Notes under the pieces: generated by a model
What the model was told of the DNA's origin: nothing
Database searches by the model: none
What the model saw: only the letters and a program-made list of their open reading frames with translations
Program-made: the position numbers and the translations under genes
Shown here: positions 1-10,162 of the stretch, in pieces
Numbering within the stretch: the stretch's first letter is position 1
How the letters are laid out: every line of letters begins with the position of its first letter
Source: Waterburya agarophytonicola KI4
GTDB lineage: Bacteria; Cyanobacteriota; Cyanobacteriia; Cyanobacteriales; Xenococcaceae
Assembly: GCF_020640915.1 (NCBI RefSeq)
Contig: NZ_JADWDC010000009.1
Coordinates: 1 to 64,000 of the forward strand
Direction: 5' to 3'
DNA: 64,000 bases

Positions 1-87
1 TTTAATTTAAACCCTTTCTCTGCTTGGCTTTTGAGATTTAGGTGCGTCGCCCCTGGTAGTATGTCTATTACCCCTATTTAATGACTA

Positions 88-157
88 GAGGGAAGTTTGG
101 CAGGATTTCACTTTAATTACAGATTAAATCTGGCAAATCTTCCCGCCAAACTCCCTC
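88..157 (-). terminator. Inverted repeat downstream of pgm, possible terminator
   Basis: Positions 88-104 and 142-157 form an imperfect inverted repeat (GAGGGAAGTTTGGC against GCCAAACTCCCTC, with one bulge and a mismatch). It has a 37-nt loop that itself contains a small AGATT/AATCT stem. It sits 42 bp past the pgm stop on the minus strand. There is no clean T-run after the stem, so it may be a 3' stabilising hairpin rather than a classical terminator. Confidence 0.4.
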
Positions 158-198
158 TTTCTCAATATAATTCCAATTCCTAATTACTCGTTCTTTAA

Positions 199-1986
<1,788 letters not shown>

Positions 1987-2101
1987 CCCAGGTTATTAAA
2001 CATTACTCAAGTTTTTAACCTTTGTAGGATTCTCCCCATTACGCGAATTACCCCACTGTCCCACTACTAAACAAGTTCATTATGTATTTACCAATACTTT
2101 C

Positions 2102-2299
2102 TTAGTTTTTTTCAATGGCTAGTCTTTTAATCGTAGAGTTACCCATCAATTTGGCACTACTCAATGTGGGAAAGCTGCTATTGCAAGTATATATTTGACC
2201 CATGACGTTGAATACGCTAAAGCGATATGTTTGATCGACACATCGATAAACAGCAAGGGTACAGTCATCAATTCCTACTAAAATTTCGATAGTCATCAT
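2102..2299 (-). CDS. Small protein of unknown function (65 aa)
   Basis: I do not recognise this protein. It is 65 residues long, with no signal peptide and no membrane segment. The pattern of short alternating polar and hydrophobic stretches in its first half (EILVGIDD, YRFSVFNV, QIYTC) suggests a small beta-rich fold. Two cysteines lie in the first half (CTLAVYRC) and a third near residue 39. The start is preceded by a T-rich stretch on the plus strand, so no clear ribosome site is visible. It lies 36 bp downstream of another very small gene on the same strand, and the two are probably co-transcribed. Small paired genes of this kind are common in cyanobacteria, but the function is unknown. 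Confidence 0.5.
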   Translation of the reverse strand: MMTIEILVGIDDCTLAVYRCVDQTYRFSVFNVMGQIYTCNSSFPTLSSAKLMGNSTIKRLAIEKN

Positions 2300-2335
2300 T
2301 TTTTTATTATTTGCTTGTTATATATCTTGTTATTT

Positions 2336-2524
2336 TTATGCAGCTTGTTTAACTGCTGAAGCAGAAGCAGTCATTTTATAAGTTTTGAAACCAGTTTTAT
2401 TTCTTTTTTCTAATAGTTCCCACACTCTCAAACAGTTGTGCTGACAACCATAAGTTGCCAGTAGTTTTGTTTGTACGTAAATTCCCCATCGTTGGTTTGA
2501 TAACTGTTGGATTGAATAAGTCAT
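2336..2524 (-). CDS. Small protein of unknown function (62 aa)
   Basis: A 62-residue protein beginning MTYSIQQLSNQRWGIY, with a WGIY core, two cysteines around residue 27-31 (CQHNC) and a basic tail. It has no signal peptide or membrane helix. This style (a short strand, W-x-I-Y, then a CxxxC-containing helix) resembles small conserved cyanobacterial proteins I have seen, but I cannot assign a family. It is first in a likely two-gene unit with the 65-residue gene downstream. Its coding status rests on length and composition only. Confidence 0.5.
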   Translation of the reverse strand: MTYSIQQLSNQRWGIYVQTKLLATYGCQHNCLRVWELLEKRNKTGFKTYKMTASASAVKQAA

Positions 2525-2832
2525 ATTAAACCTTAGTATCGTGAGATTTACTTAAATTAAGATATATGTCTCTTTTTTTTTAAACCGTAATTATACGTAA
2601 TTGTTTTAGAATTGAATTTTTTTTAAGTATTTTTACTGAAGATATTACAAAAGAATAAAATCCTTGAATTATCAAACTTTTGAATTTTTAGTAGTTATTT
2701 TTACTTATAATTAATTGGTGACATTAATAATTAGTATTGATTATTGATATAGTTGGGCAAACTAAGACTAATTTTATTAGCAAAAAAATGCTATTTTTAC
2801 TTAGATAAAAGCTTAAATGGAGTGACTAAATA
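2525..2832. other. AT-rich intergenic region
   Basis: About 308 bp, very AT-rich, between the minus-strand small genes and the plus-strand lipoprotein relic. It must hold divergent promoters for both sides. A short direct repeat CGTAATT occurs near 2587-2600, next to a long T-run. I see no conserved RNA, clear -35/-10 pair or coding frame. Confidence 0.5.
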
Positions 2833-2936
2833 ATGTCTCAGGAAAAACATAAAGAGAATAAATACATAATTTCTCTAGCTATTTTCTTATCTTTATTTTT
2901 AATTTCGTGTAGTGGTAGTAGTTCGAGTAATAGCAG

Positions 2937-2945
2937 AGGAGAAAG
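2937..2945. repeat. Target-site duplication, left copy
   Basis: AGGAGAAAG directly precedes the left inverted repeat and recurs immediately after the right inverted repeat at 4644-4652. Removing the element plus one copy restores the reading frame of the host lipoprotein, which independently confirms the boundary. Confidence 0.9.
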
Positions 2946-2988
2946 GAGTGCGCTCAAAAACAGTTGGTAATGTCAATCAGGCGATCGC
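2946..2988. repeat. Left terminal inverted repeat of the insertion sequence
   Basis: The 43 bp are the exact reverse complement of 4601-4643; identity stops at 2989. The inner eight bases (2981-2988) are the HIP1 palindrome. Confidence 0.93.
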
Positions 2989-3061
2989 TTATTAACGATC
3001 TCGCTTTTGAGGAAATAGAAATTTCAAGCCGAAATCAACAGAATTAAAGAAGCCAAAAAAA

Positions 3062-3099
3062 GGCAGTGTTTAAAGAGATGAATCAATTAAGACACTGCC
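3062..3099 (+). promoter_or_regulatory. Hairpin abutting the transposase start codon
   Basis: GGCAGTGT at 3062-3069 pairs perfectly with ACACTGCC at 3092-3099, leaving a 22-nt loop. The transposase ATG follows at 3100 with no spacer. The loop holds a second ATG (3078) preceded by AAAGAG, which opens a 12-codon frame (stop 3114-3116) overlapping the transposase start in another frame. The arrangement would hide the initiation region of the transposase and could limit translation, as known for other insertion-sequence transposases. That role is inference. Confidence 0.5.
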
Positions 3100-4437
3100 A
3101 TGAATCAAAATTATAACGATCTTATTGAACAAATCAGCAATCTTCTATTTGAAAAGATAGTAGAGGAAGAGCCAAATCTAGCTGAAAAAGTAAATCAAGT
3201 TGACACAGACTTATTATCATTGTTACGAGCCATTGGCTTGAGGGTGATGTCAATGTTATTAAGTTTGTTAGTTAATCAAGTTACAAGCCAAGTAAAACAA
3301 CCTGGTTGGATTATCCATAGAAGACCGAAAATTAAATATACAGTAATCTTTGGGCAGTTGAAAATAGAGTCACCCTATTTATGGAATAAAAAAAATCAAC
3401 AAGGAATTCGTCCTGTTACTGAAAAATTAGGAATTGCTCACGGAGATTACTCTATAGGAGTGAAACGAATCTTAACCGAGTTTGGAGCAGAAGAATCCTT
3501 TGAAGGAGCAGCCAAGAGGTTTCAAGAACATTACGGCTTTTGGGTTGAAAAAAATGCAGTTAGAAGAGAAGTCGAAGCGATCGCTAATTTAGGACAGCAA
3601 TATATTGAGCATCGCTTGGATAGTCTTAAACAGCAAGCCGACGACCATAAAAATCAAACCCAAAGTTTACCCAGACTGATAGTTGAATTGGATGGTTGTC
3701 AGATTCGCACAGGAGTCTATGGGTGTGCTCAAAAAGCAGAATTAACTCCGAAACGTCAGCTCATCCAAAAAGAGCGAACAATTAATTGGCGTGAAGTCAG
3801 AGTTGGATTTGCACGTCCAGTTGACGACCGCCAAAAGCGAACTTTTATCGCTCGAATGGACAAATATCCTGCTGTAGTAAAACAACTGGTAGGTGCAGCT
3901 ATTAATCAAGGGATGGGCAAAGAAACGGAAGTGACTGCCATTGCCGATGGAGGAAATGGTTTACGTGAGGCTCTTGAAGTGGGATTTCCTAATCTTAAAT
4001 TTATTCTCGACCGTATTCATCTCAAACAACATATTTATCAAACTGCTGATGCTCTCAGCTTAACTGGTATACATTGTCAAATTTGGACTAGCCATCTTCT
4101 GAGCCTGATTGACCGAGGAAAAGCTAAAAAAGCGATTAAATTCGTCAATCGTTATTTTCACAACAGTCCAGCACTGAACAAATTAGACAACCTGTCCCAA
4201 TATTTACAACGGTTTGCAGACGCTTGCCACTACGAGCTTTATAAAATCCAAGGATTACCAATCGGTTCTGGAGAAGTTGAAAGTGCCCATCGTTATATTC
4301 CTCAAAAGCGATTAAAAATTCCAGGAGCGACATGGCACCCCGATTCAATTAATCCCATGTTAGCTTTACGAGTTATCCGAGCCAATGAATGGTGGTCAGA
4401 CTTTTGGACTCATCTCATCGAGAAAAAGCTGGCTTGA
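3100..4437 (+). CDS. ISKra4-family transposase
   Basis: A DDE-type transposase of 445 residues that would cut and join the element ends. The N-terminal third is helical and probably binds DNA. The catalytic core shows VELDGCQIRTGVYG near residue 200, IADGGNGLREAL near 285, the following LDRIHLKQH, and the C-terminal SGEVESAHRYIPQKRLKIPGATW. The last is highly characteristic of ISKra4-type enzymes in cyanobacteria. Length and motifs indicate an intact, potentially active enzyme. It contains HIP1 sites like the surrounding chromosome, so it has probably circulated in HIP1-rich hosts for some time. Translation may be restrained by the hairpin touching its start codon. Family assignment is from recognised motifs and has not been checked against a database. 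Confidence 0.9.
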   Translation: MNQNYNDLIEQISNLLFEKIVEEEPNLAEKVNQVDTDLLSLLRAIGLRVMSMLLSLLVNQVTSQVKQPGWIIHRRPKIKYTVIFGQLKIESPYLWNKKNQQGIRPVTEKLGIAHGDYSIGVKRILTEFGAEESFEGAAKRFQEHYGFWVEKNAVRREVEAIANLGQQYIEHRLDSLKQQADDHKNQTQSLPRLIVELDGCQIRTGVYGCAQKAELTPKRQLIQKERTINWREVRVGFARPVDDRQKRTFIARMDKYPAVVKQLVGAAINQGMGKETEVTAIADGGNGLREALEVGFPNLKFILDRIHLKQHIYQTADALSLTGIHCQIWTSHLLSLIDRGKAKKAIKFVNRYFHNSPALNKLDNLSQYLQRFADACHYELYKIQGLPIGSGEVESAHRYIPQKRLKIPGATWHPDSINPMLALRVIRANEWWSDFWTHLIEKKLA

Positions 4438-4600
4438 TTTTACTTCTAATTTGGCTACAAAATTAAGCTAAAAAGCCTTTCTTCTGCTTTTTAATTAACC
4501 TTAAATTTCTAGGGCATTTACAAAAATTCCCCATCTTCGTGCTGTTTGAAAAATCAATCATTGAGAGAGACGATTAGACTTTTTTTAGTTCTACTTGACC

Positions 4601-4643
4601 GCGATCGCCTGATTGACATTACCAACTGTTTTTGAGCGCACTC
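4601..4643. repeat. Right terminal inverted repeat of the insertion sequence
   Basis: Exact reverse complement of 2946-2988 over 43 bp. It is followed directly by the second copy of the target duplication. Confidence 0.93.
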
Positions 4644-4652
4644 AGGAGAAAG
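4644..4652. repeat. Target-site duplication, right copy
   Basis: AGGAGAAAG, identical to 2937-2945, immediately outside the right inverted repeat. After it the interrupted lipoprotein frame continues. Confidence 0.9.
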
Positions 4653-4824
4653 AGAAGATAATGATTCTATTGAAACCCAGCAAGAATGCTCTGATGGATT
4701 CGGTGATGCTAGCCGGTGTGATATTAGAGAGGAATTATAAATATTTAATGAACTAAAGCGATCGCCTATTTATCGTTTTCAATAATTTTATCTTCTAATA
4801 TTAAATTTTTAATTCTCTATTCTT

Positions 4825-5446
4825 ATGACTACCAACAAAAATATTCAAAATAATTATCAACAGCAATTAGTCAATTTAGCTCAAGCTAATGCTCAAATTT
4901 TATTGATTAAATTTGCTTCTGACGAACAGTTATTCGGAATTAACTTTTCAAGTAGGTTCGCAAGAATCATTTTTTGTCTCGGTAGAAACCAAAGGAGCGA
5001 ATCAGATAGGAGAATATAATCTGACTGTAGACAGTATTAATGTAAATAATTTTAATCTAGAAAATCAATCGCTAACAGCAATAGATTCAATTCAAACTAT
5101 AGATACTGTAACGGGCAGTTTAACGGATACAGATCTTGAATCATCTATTGAAATTGTTGAAGAAGATAGTTATTTGATAAAAAATGTAGAAGTCGGACAA
5201 GAGATTAAAGTAAGCTTTAGCAGTGATGTTTTTGATGGAAAACTCGATCTATTGCAAATCGATTCAACAGGAAGTATTCAATCTATTCTTGATGAAACTA
5301 ACGAAGTTATAGGTATTGGTACTACTGAAACTGCTACTTTTATTGTTGAAGCAGATGCTAACTATTTGATTAGTGTCATGGGAGGGACTAATAGTGCTGA
5401 TGCTATTAAAGTTGGCGAATATAATTTGATTTCCGAATTAATTTAA
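4825..5446 (+). pseudogene. Frame-broken PPC-like secreted protein fragment
   Basis: Two plus-strand frames read as one broken gene. Frame 1 starts with ATG at 4825 (MTTNKNIQNN) and is sensible for about 38 codons. Sense then continues in frame 2 from about 4920 to the stop at 5446, where the only start is a TTG at 4913. The second part shows one partial and one fuller copy of a beta-sandwich pattern (SFFVSVETKG..GEYNLTV; then NYLISVMGGT..GEYNLI) typical of bacterial pre-peptidase C-terminal (PPC) domains. There is no signal peptide and no catalytic domain. I read it as a truncated, frameshifted remnant. An alternative is that the 177-residue frame is expressed alone from TTG. It lies just downstream of the insertion-sequence target, in a decayed patch. 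Confidence 0.5.
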
Positions 5447-5578
5447 AAATCACGGAGAAGTTTGAGCTAGAAGTTTTAAATGTTGTTTTGGTAGATTTAG
5501 AAAAAGAAAAAAATTATCAATACTTATCCCAATTAGCGATAGGGTAATTTATGGCAGGAGAAAAATTCAGTTCCATAA

Positions 5579-7303
5579 ATGGTCAAAATTATCAAACATA
5601 CCGCTTCAATGCAAACTCGTGATGGGGTGAGGTTGGATGCAGATATATATAGTCCTGATACAAAGGAAAAACTACCAATTTTATTGATGCGTCAGCCTTA
5701 TGGTAGGGAAATTGCTTCGACTGTAGTCTATGCTCATCCTCGCTGGTATGCAGCCCAAGGGTACATTGTAGTAATTCAAGATGTACGAGGAAGAGGAACA
5801 TCAGAAGGTAACTTCGATCTCTTTAGTTATGAAATTGAAGATGGTTTTGATACGATCGCCTGGGTATCAAAGCTACCTAATAGTAATGGAAAGGTAGGAA
5901 TGTATGGTTTTTCCTATCAGGGAATGACTCAATTATATGCAGCAGTACATCAGCCCGAAGCATTAGTTGCGATCGCTCCCGCAATGGTTGCTTACGATCT
6001 TTATACTGACTGGGCTTATGAAAACGGTGCGTTTTGCCTCCATGCTAGTTTGGCTTGGGCAATTCAATTAGCAGGAGAAACAGCCCGTTTAAAAGAGGAT
6101 GAGGCTACTTATCTAGAATTATATAAAGCCAGTTGCAATCTACCTGTTAACGATCTTATTCCTGCTAACCCCGAACTAATGCAGAAGTTAGCACCAGATT
6201 CTTTTTATCATCACTGGTTAAATAATCCCCATCCAGATGCTGAGTATTGGCAAAAGCGATCGCCTAAATATTTATTAGAAAATATCGATTTGCCCATGCT
6301 TCATGTGGGAGGCTGGTTCGATCCCTATCTGCGGGGTACGTTAAACTTGTATCGAACTATGGCAGCTAAAAGCAAATATTCCCAACATCTTTTAGTAGGA
6401 GCCTGGGCGCATCTCCCTTGGGGCAGAAAATTAGGTAGGATTGATTATGGAATAGAAGCTCAAAATCCCATAGATGAGATTCAAATTCGTTGGTTCGATT
6501 ATTTTCTTAAGGGTATTGATACGGGGCTTTTGGAAGAATCTCCCATTAGTTTGTTTGAAATGGGTAGCAATAAATGGCGAGAGTTTGACAGTCTTCCTCA
6601 AAGCGATCGAGTATATTATTTAGCTAGTGATGGTTTGGCTAGTATTCGAGAAGATAGCGGAATGCTGTGGCAATATGAAGAACCAGGGGATGGGGATGCT
6701 ATTTCTCCTCGCGAATTATTAGAAACAGATTTAGCCGAACAAATGACGGAATTTGATAATAATATTGATATTATAGTTCGCGATCCCTGGCGACCTGTAA
6801 TGGCATTAGGGGGACACGCAACTTATCCTGGAGGTTCGTTCGATCGCAGTGCTTTAGATAGTCGTTCGGATATTCTAACTTACACTTCTGCACCCATAGC
6901 ATCAGATTTACATATTGCAGGAACAGTAAATTTAGCAGTTTATTGTAGTGTAGAAAAACCTAGTTTTGATTTATGTGCGGTTTTGTCTGTAGTCCAACCT
7001 GACGGTAAAGTGTTTAATTTTACTCAAGGCTATATTACTGTTAATTCAACTTCTCAAGAAATCCAAGCGGTTAATATTCCCTTACAGGATACTTGTATGT
7101 GTCTTGCAGCAGGAAATAGTCTGCGTCTTAGTATTAGTGCGGATTGTTTTCCTGCTTATCCTGTTAATCCTGGTACGGGTAAATTACCCTTTGAAACTCG
7201 TTTAATGGAAAGGGAAATTATTACGATCGCCATCCATTCTGGTGCGGATTATCCTTCACAAATCAAACTTACTACTGTAAATAAGAATAATTCTTATTTG
7301 TAA
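5579..7303 (+). CDS. CocE/NonD family hydrolase (peptidase S15-like)
   Basis: A 574-residue alpha/beta hydrolase that cleaves esters or X-Pro-type amide bonds; the substrate cannot be told from sequence. The N-terminal catalytic domain has the oxyanion-region motif DVRGRGTSEG near residue 67 and the nucleophile elbow GFSYQG near 114. A GGWFDPY segment near residue 236 is likely to carry the catalytic Asp, and GAWAHLPWG near 270 resembles the His-containing GPWxH motif. The C-terminal third is the jelly-roll domain of the S15/CocE family. There is no signal peptide, so it is probably cytoplasmic. The ATG at 5579 is used; an ATG at 5551 is out of frame. It converges on the calcium ATPase with only three bases between the stops. 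Confidence 0.88.
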   Translation: MVKIIKHTASMQTRDGVRLDADIYSPDTKEKLPILLMRQPYGREIASTVVYAHPRWYAAQGYIVVIQDVRGRGTSEGNFDLFSYEIEDGFDTIAWVSKLPNSNGKVGMYGFSYQGMTQLYAAVHQPEALVAIAPAMVAYDLYTDWAYENGAFCLHASLAWAIQLAGETARLKEDEATYLELYKASCNLPVNDLIPANPELMQKLAPDSFYHHWLNNPHPDAEYWQKRSPKYLLENIDLPMLHVGGWFDPYLRGTLNLYRTMAAKSKYSQHLLVGAWAHLPWGRKLGRIDYGIEAQNPIDEIQIRWFDYFLKGIDTGLLEESPISLFEMGSNKWREFDSLPQSDRVYYLASDGLASIREDSGMLWQYEEPGDGDAISPRELLETDLAEQMTEFDNNIDIIVRDPWRPVMALGGHATYPGGSFDRSALDSRSDILTYTSAPIASDLHIAGTVNLAVYCSVEKPSFDLCAVLSVVQPDGKVFNFTQGYITVNSTSQEIQAVNIPLQDTCMCLAAGNSLRLSISADCFPAYPVNPGTGKLPFETRLMEREIITIAIHSGADYPSQIKLTTVNKNNSYL

Positions 7304-7306
7304 GAT

Positions 7307-10093
7307 TTAACTTCTATTTAAGAACCATCGCTGGAATAGTTTTTCCATTTCAATCCAGACAAACATCAGCATACTAAAGCCAATGCAAATTCCTAACTCC
7401 GTAGGGCTAAGTAAATGAGTGTCAAAGAAATTGCGTAGGGGTTCGACGTAGATTAATAGTAGCTGTAATACGGTAGTTAGGGTTACTGCCCCTAATAAAT
7501 AAAGATTAGAAAAGGGATTCATCTCAATAGTTAGTTTAATATCAGAACGAACCGCCAGAGCATGACCCATCTGCGCCAGACAGAGGGTAGTAAATACCAT
7601 AGTTTTCCAGCGATCTGGGTTATGGTCGGCACTATCATAGTTGTAAGACCATACCATTAAGGTAATAGTCAATAGAGCAAAAATAATTCCGATTCTGACC
7701 ATATACCAGCCCATACCACGGGCAAAGATACTTTCTTTAGGACTATGGGGCGGACGACTCATTACATTGGGTTCGGCGGGTTCTAATGCCAAAGCCAGGG
7801 CGGGTAAACCATCGGTAACTAGGTTCATCCAGAGAATTTGCAAAGGAGAGAGGGGAACGCCACCCAAACCAAGTAAGGGTGCTGCTGCAATAACCAATAC
7901 CTCTCCGATATTGCTGCCTAAAATATATTTAATAAAGCGACGAATATTGTCGTAAACTACTCGTCCTTCTTCGGTGGCAGCGACGATGGTGGCAAAGTTA
8001 TCGTCTAGTAAAATCATATCACTGGCTTCTTTACTGACATCTGTTCCTGTAATGCCCATGGCAATACCGATATCAGCTTGCTTGAGGGCAGGGGCATCAT
8101 TAACCCCATCTCCCGTCATTGCCACAAATTCCCCCCGCTTTTGTAGGGCTTGAACAATGCGTAACTTGTGTTCGGGAGATACGCGAGCATAAACGTTTAC
8201 TTTTTCGACTGCCTGTTCTAATTCTGCTGTAGACATTACTTCTAATTCTTGTCCAGTCAAAGAAGAATCTGTCAGAGCAGCAATACCCAATTTTCCAGCG
8301 ATCGCCATGGCCGTTAGAGGATGGTCGCCAGTAATCATCATCGTACGTATTCCCGCTCTTTTACAGCGTTGTACTGCCTCTTTTACTTCTATACGGGGTG
8401 CGTCGAGCATTCCCACTAAGCCCAACCAAATCAGATCTCTTTCGCTCTCATCTTCTGTACTCGCGAGGGGAATTTCTTTTAGGGGTTTATAGGCGAAACC
8501 TAATACTCTCAAACCAATGCTAGCTAAATGATTATTAGTTTCTAGAATTTCTTGCTTTTGAGTAGAAGTAAAGGGTTCGGGACTGTCTTTAATAAAAATG
8601 CGATCGCACCTTTCTAAGATTGACTCCGTTGAGCCTTTGGTAAACATCTGGTAGGATAGTCTATTTTCATCCGCTACGATGACCGACATCCGCTTGCGCT
8701 CAGAATCAAAGGGAAATTCTTCTACCCGAGGCATTTGCTTTAGCTCTTCTTTAAAGATGCCTATTTTTCCCGCTAAAGTTAATAATGCTCCCTCGGTGGG
8801 ATCGCCTAAGATAGTCCAATCTGTAGTTTTAGTAACAGGATTATGTGTACTTTGTAAAAGGGCATCGTTGCACAAAACACAAGCCTGGAAGAGTTTTCTA
8901 ACTTCTAGAGAAATTTCTATTTGATTATTGTCCTGACAGTAAAATGTTCCTGATGGTTCGTAACCTTCTCCCGTAACGCTAAAGCGATCGGAGCCAGTAT
9001 ATACTTTTTGTACCACCATTTTGTTTTGGGTCAACGTTCCTGTTTTATCAGAACAGATCGTCGTTACCGAACCCAAAGTTTCTACTGCTGGCAGTTTGCG
9101 AATTAATGCCTGACGGCGAATCATTTTTTGCGTTCCAATTGCTAGGGTGACAGTTACTACCGCAGGTAAACCTTCAGGAACTACTGCTACCGCCATACTG
9201 AGAGAAATTTCTAACAGTTCGGCAAAAGCCGACCAACCCGATCGCAACACTCCCACAATGACTACCAAAGCTACTAATGCCATCGACCCCCCTACCAACA
9301 CGTTACCCAGTTGAGTCATTCGCTGCTGTAGGGGAGTGGGTTCGCTTTCTACTGCCTGAATCATGGCAGCTATTCGCCCAATCTCTGTCTCCATACCTGT
9401 TCTGGTGACGATCGCTTTAGCCCTGCCCTGAACTACTTCCGTGCCTTGAAAGACCAAATTAGTGCGATCGCCCAAAGGTGCATTCTCTATTAAAACCGCA
9501 CCAGCATCCTTGGCAATGGCAGTAGTTTCTCCCGTGAGGGTAGACTCGGCAATCTGAAAGTTACGGGTTTCGAGTAAACGTCCATCGGCAGCAATTTGTA
9601 CTCCTGCCTCCAGGAGCATAATATCTCCAGGTACTAATTCTTTGGCTTCTATCTCTTGGGTAGCTCCATCTCTTACAACCCTTACATGGGGAGACGATAA
9701 GCGTTTAAGGGCAGCCAGAGCTTTTTCGGCTCGACTTTCTTGAAAATAGCCCAAGATGCCGTTTAAAATGACAATGCTAAAAATTGCGATCGCATCTTTG
9801 GGAAAATTATTCTGACGCAGATCTAAAATCGCTGAAACTATTGCCACCGCAATCAGCATCACCAGCATAATATTGGTAAACTGATCCCAAAGTATTCCCA
9901 AAGCACCCCGCCTTGCCGTCTCTTTTAATTCGTTGCTGCCAAAGTACAACTGTCGCTCGTAAACCCGATCAATACTTAAACCCCGATCGCGATCACTTTT
10001 TAATAATTCGGTAGTTTTTTCTCCGCTCAAGGTATGCCAAAGTTCATCAGTCCGAGGCATAGTAGCCGAATTGGAAGTAGTAGGAAAATTCAT
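7307..10093 (-). CDS. Cation-transporting P-type ATPase, probably Ca2+ (type IIA)
   Basis: An ATP-driven pump, most likely exporting Ca2+ across the cytoplasmic membrane. The 928 residues contain a cation-ATPase N-terminal domain and the actuator motif TGET at 187-190. PEGLP in M4 lies at 306-310. The phosphorylation motif SDKTGTLT has Asp349, and a [17 protein letters not shown] hinge lies near 670. Ten membrane segments are expected, with the C-terminal cation ATPase domain complete. The length and PEGLP motif fit PacL/SERCA-like enzymes rather than heavy-metal (CPx) or Kdp pumps. A Na+ or K+ specificity (type IID) cannot be excluded. The next gene upstream on the same strand is a CaCA-family antiporter, 69 bp away, supporting a calcium role and probable co-transcription. 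Confidence 0.92.
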   Translation of the reverse strand: MNFPTTSNSATMPRTDELWHTLSGEKTTELLKSDRDRGLSIDRVYERQLYFGSNELKETARRGALGILWDQFTNIMLVMLIAVAIVSAILDLRQNNFPKDAIAIFSIVILNGILGYFQESRAEKALAALKRLSSPHVRVVRDGATQEIEAKELVPGDIMLLEAGVQIAADGRLLETRNFQIAESTLTGETTAIAKDAGAVLIENAPLGDRTNLVFQGTEVVQGRAKAIVTRTGMETEIGRIAAMIQAVESEPTPLQQRMTQLGNVLVGGSMALVALVVIVGVLRSGWSAFAELLEISLSMAVAVVPEGLPAVVTVTLAIGTQKMIRRQALIRKLPAVETLGSVTTICSDKTGTLTQNKMVVQKVYTGSDRFSVTGEGYEPSGTFYCQDNNQIEISLEVRKLFQACVLCNDALLQSTHNPVTKTTDWTILGDPTEGALLTLAGKIGIFKEELKQMPRVEEFPFDSERKRMSVIVADENRLSYQMFTKGSTESILERCDRIFIKDSPEPFTSTQKQEILETNNHLASIGLRVLGFAYKPLKEIPLASTEDESERDLIWLGLVGMLDAPRIEVKEAVQRCKRAGIRTMMITGDHPLTAMAIAGKLGIAALTDSSLTGQELEVMSTAELEQAVEKVNVYARVSPEHKLRIVQALQKRGEFVAMTGDGVNDAPALKQADIGIAMGITGTDVSKEASDMILLDDNFATIVAATEEGRVVYDNIRRFIKYILGSNIGEVLVIAAAPLLGLGGVPLSPLQILWMNLVTDGLPALALALEPAEPNVMSRPPHSPKESIFARGMGWYMVRIGIIFALLTITLMVWSYNYDSADHNPDRWKTMVFTTLCLAQMGHALAVRSDIKLTIEMNPFSNLYLLGAVTLTTVLQLLLIYVEPLRNFFDTHLLSPTELGICIGFSMLMFVWIEMEKLFQRWFLNRS

Positions 10094-10162
10094 AATTATC
10101 GCTCTCTATAACAATGTCGTGCTGTCTTTAAGTAACTCAATTTGCCAATTTTTTAGTTGAAT

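Larger units (their letters stand above)
2946..4643 (+). mobile_element. ISKra4-type insertion sequence, complete
   Basis: A 1698-bp element bounded by perfect 43-bp inverted repeats (2946-2988 and 4601-4643) and flanked by a 9-bp direct duplication. It carries one transposase gene (3100-4437) in sense with the interrupted gene. The repeats start GAGTGCGCTC and contain a HIP1 octamer GCGATCGC at their inner ends. Perfect repeats, an intact transposase and an intact target duplication point to a recent insertion. The non-coding 3' part (4438-4600) is AT-rich with no other gene. The family call rests on the transposase. Confidence 0.9.
2833..4740 (+). pseudogene. Small lipoprotein gene split by an insertion sequence
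   Basis: The 5' part (2833-2945) encodes a signal peptide ending in a lipobox LISC (Cys26), followed by a Ser-rich linker, and runs straight into the insertion sequence. The 3' part (4653-4740) resumes after the element. Joining the halves with one copy of the 9-bp duplication AGGAGAAAG gives an uninterrupted 66-codon frame (201 nt) ending at TAA 4738-4740. The mature part would be about 41 residues, acidic, with cysteines at 50 and 60. In the present state only a truncated form, reading a few residues into the element, can be made. The function of the intact lipoprotein is unknown; it would have been a membrane-anchored periplasmic peptide. Confidence 0.8.
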
